From assembly GCA_019509685.1 (NCBI GenBank), contig JAEKLU010000073.1, positions 1-6,727 on the forward strand: a DNA stretch of 6,727 nt. Direction: 5' to 3'. Source of the DNA: Mesorhizobium sp. (lineage in GTDB: Bacteria; Pseudomonadota; Alphaproteobacteria; Rhizobiales; Rhizobiaceae). This document shows positions 4,141 through 6,727 of this stretch, piece after piece; position 1 is the first letter of the stretch; each line of letters begins with the position of its first letter. The translations under genes and the position numbers were made by a program. The notes below the pieces were generated by a model. It was not told where the DNA came from, made no database searches, and saw only the letters and a program-made list of their open reading frames with translations.

Positions 4141-5943
4141 TTACGCCGGGTCGCTAACGCCCTGTCCCGCCTTGCGCCTGCCGCCAAAATTGAGCAACGC
4201 GGTGCGATCGCGCTCTTCCGCCTGCTTTTTCGACCTGACCCGCATCATGTCCTTCCAGCCGATATAGCCGACGAGTTGTTCATCCTCGCGTGAGACGACC
4301 GGCAGATGCGAGACATTGGCGAGCAGCAGCTTGTCGGAAAGTGCCTCCAGATATTCGTCCGGATAAGCGAGCGTAATCTTGCTGCCGGCAAGCAGTTCGC
4401 CGAGCGTCGCCTTGCGGTGCCTGCCGTTACGACGCCAGCGCAGGATCGCCGGCGGATCGATGACGCCGAGCACATGCCCCTCGGCATCGACCACCGGGAA
4501 GCTCGGATGCCTCGTCTCGGGCCCGGTGAGAAAGGCAGCCGCGCCATGCAGCGTCATCGTCGCAGGCACGCTTTCCACCTTGGCCGTCATCACCTCGCGC
4601 ACCCTGGTCAGCGCGAAAGGATCGACACGGTATTCGCGCACGAGATGATGTCCGCGCCGGGCCACTTTCTCGGTCAGGATCGAGCGCTTCATCAACAATA
4701 CGGTGACGGCGTGCGCCGTGGCGCAGGCCGCGATCAGCGGCACCAGCACATGCGTGTTGCCGGTAAGCTCGGTGGCGAAGAAGGTTGCGGTTAGCGGCGC
4801 ACGCATGGTGCCGCCCATGGTCGCCGCCATCGCCAGCAGCGGCCAGAAGCCGGGGCTCGCTTCCGGCAGGATGCCCGACAGCACCGCGCCCATCGCGCCG
4901 CCCATGATCAAGAGCGGCGCCAGCACGCCGCCGGAGGTTCCGGAGCCTAGCGCGACGGACCAGATGATCGTCTTGACCACCAGCAGCAGGAGCGCCGCCG
5001 TCGCAATCATGCGGCCGTCCAGCATGTTGGCGATGTTGTCGTAGCCGACGCCAAGGGCATGCGGCTCGATCAGGCCGCCGATGCCGACCACCAGGCCGCC
5101 GATCATCGGCCACCACATCCAGTGTATCGGCAATTTCAGGAAAGCGTCCTCGCAGGCATAGACCAATTGCGTCAGCAGGCCGGAAAGAAGGCCAGCGGCA
5201 ATGCCGATCAGCACCCAGCCGCCCAAGCCGGTGATCGATGCCTCCATGCCCCCCGAAAACGGAAAGATCGGCCCCGGCATATGCAGCAAGGTGCGCTCGA
5301 CCTCGGCGACGATCGCGGCGACAGCGACGGGGATGAAACTGCGCGGCGTCCATTCGAACAAGAGCAGCTCGACCGCGAGCATGATGGCCGCGATCGGCGT
5401 GCCGAACACGGTCGTCATGCCGGCCGCAGCGCCCGCCACGAGCAGCGTCTTGCGCTCATTGTCGCTGACCGGCAGCATCTGCGCGATCAGCGAGCCGATG
5501 GCGCCGCCGGTCATGATGATCGGGCCTTCGGCACCGAACGGCCCACCCGAGCCAATCGAGATCGCTGACGACAACGGCTTCAGTACAGCGACCTTGGCGT
5601 CGAGCCGCGAGCGGCCGAGCAGGATCGCCTCGATGGCTTCGGGGATGCCGTGGCCGCGGATCTTCTCGCTGCCGAAGCGCGCCATCAGTCCGATGATCAG
5701 CGCACCGATCACCGGCACGAAGACGGCGGCAAGCCCGAGCGGTGTGTCTTCCAGCCTGAGCTCGGCCAGCGAAAACTGACCGAAATAAGCAACATTGGTG
5801 GCAAGCCGGATGAGCTTCAGCAGCGCGATGCCGGCGAACAGCCCGGCGGTCGCTACCACGACGGCAATGGCCGCGATCAGCAGAACGCGTGGATCGGTGG
5901 TGAAGTCACGGAGGTGGTCGTTGCCGTCGGAGGCGGATTTCAT
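4141..5943 (-). CDS. CLC-family chloride channel/antiporter with C-terminal tandem CBS domains
   Basis: A 600-aa membrane protein: a CLC pore domain (about residues 18-430) plus a cytoplasmic CBS pair (about 447-502 and 513-570). Family motifs in order are RGHGIPEAIEAIL (96-108; usual GSGIP), GSGGPFGAEGP (131-141; usual GREGP, gating Glu139 kept), TVFGTPIAAIMLAVELLLFEW (178-198), GSGTSGGVLAP (333-343; usual GxFAP), and SILTEKVARRG (421-431). Aligned by eye with E. coli ClC-ec1, Ser107 becomes His98, the internal proton glutamate Glu203 becomes Leu193, Phe357 becomes Leu341 and Tyr445 becomes Leu423. It is therefore a divergent CLC whose ion preference and channel-versus-exchanger mode cannot be assumed. 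CBS domains often sense adenine nucleotides. ATG 5943 has AAAG and GAG elements about 8-15 bases upstream. It is divergent from marR, its likely regulator. Confidence 0.93.
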   Translation of the reverse strand: MKSASDGNDHLRDFTTDPRVLLIAAIAVVVATAGLFAGIALLKLIRLATNVAYFGQFSLAELRLEDTPLGLAAVFVPVIGALIIGLMARFGSEKIRGHGIPEAIEAILLGRSRLDAKVAVLKPLSSAISIGSGGPFGAEGPIIMTGGAIGSLIAQMLPVSDNERKTLLVAGAAAGMTTVFGTPIAAIMLAVELLLFEWTPRSFIPVAVAAIVAEVERTLLHMPGPIFPFSGGMEASITGLGGWVLIGIAAGLLSGLLTQLVYACEDAFLKLPIHWMWWPMIGGLVVGIGGLIEPHALGVGYDNIANMLDGRMIATAALLLLVVKTIIWSVALGSGTSGGVLAPLLIMGGAMGAVLSGILPEASPGFWPLLAMAATMGGTMRAPLTATFFATELTGNTHVLVPLIAACATAHAVTVLLMKRSILTEKVARRGHHLVREYRVDPFALTRVREVMTAKVESVPATMTLHGAAAFLTGPETRHPSFPVVDAEGHVLGVIDPPAILRWRRNGRHRKATLGELLAGSKITLAYPDEYLEALSDKLLLANVSHLPVVSREDEQLVGYIGWKDMMRVRSKKQAEERDRTALLNFGGRRKAGQGVSDPA

Positions 5944-5994
5944 GGGGACTCAGCTTTCTGGCGGCGCGCTTGCCGACCGATCGTCGGGCGGCTA

Positions 5995-6023
5995 CATATC
6001 GTAACACGATATAATTCTTCAAG
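5995..6023 (-). promoter_or_regulatory. Promoter of the CLC gene
   Basis: On the - strand, CTTGAA (6023 to 6018), exactly 17 bp, then GATATG (6000 to 5995) match the rhizobial CTTGAC-N17-CTATAT consensus at 5/6 and 4/6. Transcription would start near 5988, giving a leader of about 45 bases before the ATG at 5943. The spacer and -10 are covered by the inverted repeat at 5996-6012. Confidence 0.6.
5996..6012. promoter_or_regulatory. Perfect 7-3-7 inverted repeat, candidate MarR operator over the CLC promoter
   Basis: ATATCGT (5996-6002), AAC, ACGATAT (6006-6012) is a perfect inverted repeat of 17 bp, a size normal for winged-helix MarR dimers. It overlaps the -10 box and half of the spacer of the CLC promoter, so a bound protein would block RNA polymerase. 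The divergent marR gene is the obvious candidate regulator, though another factor could use it. Confidence 0.6.
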
Positions 6024-6073
6024 ACCCCTTCGACCGCCGCCCCCGCGTCATTTTGGACAAGGATTGCGTCACA

Positions 6074-6135
6074 GCATGATCCCGCACAATGGGAACCGGT
6101 TTTCGGCGAACATCATGCGCCAACAAAGATCTACG
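6074..6135. repeat. Rhizobial intergenic palindromic repeat element (REP-like)
   Basis: The outer arms GCATGAT (6074-6080) and ATCATGC (6112-6118) are perfect inverted copies. Between them lie CCCG, GGGAACCGGTTTTCGG (6091-6106) and the 8-bp palindrome AACCGGTT (6094-6101). I recognise this pattern, and the following CAACAAAGATCTA (6121-6133), from a short repeat scattered between genes in Mesorhizobium and other rhizobia, usually as GCATGATCCCGAAAAG then CCGGTTTTCGG. The recognition is from memory. The right boundary is approximate. It lies between the divergent CLC and marR genes. Confidence 0.65.
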
Positions 6136-6143
6136 CTTTGAGG

Positions 6144-6155
6144 TTTCGCGCGAAA
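6144..6155. promoter_or_regulatory. 12-bp perfect palindrome just upstream of marR, possible autoregulatory site
   Basis: TTTCGCGCGAAA reads the same on both strands and ends 17 bases before the marR ATG. It lies between two weak promoter-like hexamers, TTGAGG (6138-6143) and CATAAG (6160-6165), spaced 16 bp. If those are the promoter, the palindrome is placed as an operator and the transcript is nearly leaderless. The promoter match is poor, so this is tentative. Confidence 0.35.
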
Positions 6156-6172
6156 GCGCCATAAGTCGAGAG

Positions 6173-6604
6173 ATGACGACGCCAAAAAACCCACGACCCG
6201 AAATCAGCCTGGCCGACTACCAGAGGCTGTCGGAGTTCCGTTATCTCCTCCGCCGCTTTCTCGAATTCAGCCAGGTCCAGGCCAATGACGCAGGCCTGAC
6301 GCCTCGCCAGCACCAGGCGCTGCTGGCAATCAAAGGCTATCCCGGTGGCGGACCGGTGGCCGTCGGTGACCTGGCCGAGCGGCTGCGCATCCGCCATCAC
6401 AGCGCGGTCGAACTGGTGAACCGCCTTGCCGAGGCGGGGCTTGTCGTCAGGGATCAGGACAAGGCGGACAACCGGCGTGTGCTGCTGCAATTGACGCCTC
6501 TGGCCGACGACCGGCTGGCGGAATTGTCGGCCGCCCATCTCGACGAGCTTTCCCGCATCGAGCCTATGCTTCGGCGCCTGCTTTCACGCCGCGAGCCATC
6601 CTGA
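6173..6604 (+). CDS. MarR-family winged-helix transcriptional regulator
   Basis: A 143-aa regulator of normal MarR length. An N-terminal dimerisation helix, YQRLSEFRYLLRRFLEFSQ (16-34), is followed by GLTPRQHQALLAIKG (41-55). The winged helix is VAVGDLAERLRIRHHSAVELVNRLAEAGLVVRD (62-94), with the recognition helix around 75-88. The beta wing has the family DxRR-like ADNRRVLLQLTPLA (98-111), and a C-terminal dimer helix closes it. ATG 6173 is chosen although the frame stays open to 6089: the extra 28 residues would be encoded by the intergenic repeat and are not MarR-like. The ribosome site is weak (TAAG and GAG within 11 bases of the ATG). The gene is divergent from the CLC transporter gene and probably controls it and itself. 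Ligand unknown. Confidence 0.88.
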   Translation: MTTPKNPRPEISLADYQRLSEFRYLLRRFLEFSQVQANDAGLTPRQHQALLAIKGYPGGGPVAVGDLAERLRIRHHSAVELVNRLAEAGLVVRDQDKADNRRVLLQLTPLADDRLAELSAAHLDELSRIEPMLRRLLSRREPS

Positions 6605-6643
6605 GCGCCGCGACGACTTCGGCCGCCATCCATTGGCGAGGCA

Positions 6644-6727
6644 TCAACCGCCGTCGAGCGACTTCAACAGATTGTCGATGGTGAACGGATTGGGCTTCGG
6701 CTTCGCCGGCGATGAAATCGAGCCGTC
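6644..6727 (-). CDS. C-terminal end of an unidentified protein, cut by the window edge
   Basis: On the - strand a frame enters from the right edge and ends at TGA (6646 to 6644), giving 27 residues that finish NPFTIDNLLKSLDGG. The part before it is Pro/Lys/Ser-rich (SSPAKPKPNP), like a flexible linker, and the end could form a short amphipathic helix. It converges on marR with a 39-bp gap and no clear terminator. I do not recognise the family. The reading is open to the edge and has GC-rich codon use, but it is too short to be certain it is coding. Confidence 0.5.
   Translation of the reverse strand, partial: DGSISSPAKPKPNPFTIDNLLKSLDGG

Noticed and set aside
4128..4150. GGCG-CTTA-CGCC hairpin between the RHH and CLC genes
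   Set aside because: The stem is only 4 bp with no U run on either strand, so it is not a convincing terminator.
6089..6172. Upstream ATG for marR at 6089
   Set aside because: The extension would be encoded by the intergenic repeat element and the palindrome, and MarR proteins do not carry such a leader.
6564..6644. 26-codon - strand frame whose ATG overlaps the stop of the partial gene (TGATG)
   Set aside because: The overlap looks like translational coupling, but the frame runs antisense into the marR end, has no known motif and is too short to support.
1..6727. CRISPR arrays, tRNA genes, insertion sequences or a toxin-antitoxin pair
   Set aside because: No regularly spaced repeats, cloverleaf genes, transposase motifs or toxin partner for the RHH protein were found in the window.

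Overview
The window reads as chromosomal DNA of an alphaproteobacterium in the order Hyphomicrobiales/Rhizobiales, most likely Mesorhizobium or a close relative. Four things point there. The base composition is GC-rich. The window opens inside a circularly permuted, two-piece tmRNA gene whose tag reads ANDNYAEARLAA, a rhizobial-type tag. Candidate promoters fit the rhizobial sigma-70 pattern CTTGAC-N17-CTATAT. An intergenic palindromic repeat of a kind I recognise from rhizobial genomes lies before marR. The genus is inferred from memory of such sequences, not from a search.

Layout. Positions 1-214 (+) hold the 3' (coding-piece) part of ssrA; the acceptor piece must lie to the left of the window. 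Positions 314-871 (+) encode a small P-loop NTPase of the AAA_28/NadR-like kind. A perfect 12-bp-stem bidirectional terminator (871-898) separates it from a convergent Bcr/CflA-type MFS drug exporter (918-2123, -). A 231-bp intergenic region rich in palindromes divides the exporter from a divergent TetR regulator (2355-3038, +), a classic regulator/efflux pair. The tetR promoter is so close to the start codon that the mRNA is probably leaderless.

Next comes a compact + strand cluster: sspB (ClpXP adaptor, 3155-3688), a 65-aa DUF4169 protein (3698-3895) and an overlapping ribbon-helix-helix protein (3885-4130). These converge, with a 10-bp gap, on a 600-aa CLC anion transporter with two C-terminal CBS domains (4141-5943, -). 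The CLC gene is divergent from a MarR regulator (6173-6604, +). Their shared 229-bp region carries a well-spaced clc promoter overlapped by a perfect 7-3-7 inverted repeat, the repeat element, and a second palindrome just before marR. The last 84 bases are the C-terminal end of an unidentified gene on the - strand.

How the genes work together. There are two self-contained regulator/transporter modules (TetR with MFS efflux; MarR with CLC). There is also an indirect functional link: ssrA encodes the degradation tag, and SspB, about 3 kb away, delivers tagged proteins to ClpXP. I found no new multi-gene system. The most interesting points are the unusual pore residues of the CLC protein, the candidate operators in both divergent regions, and the leaderless tetR promoter.
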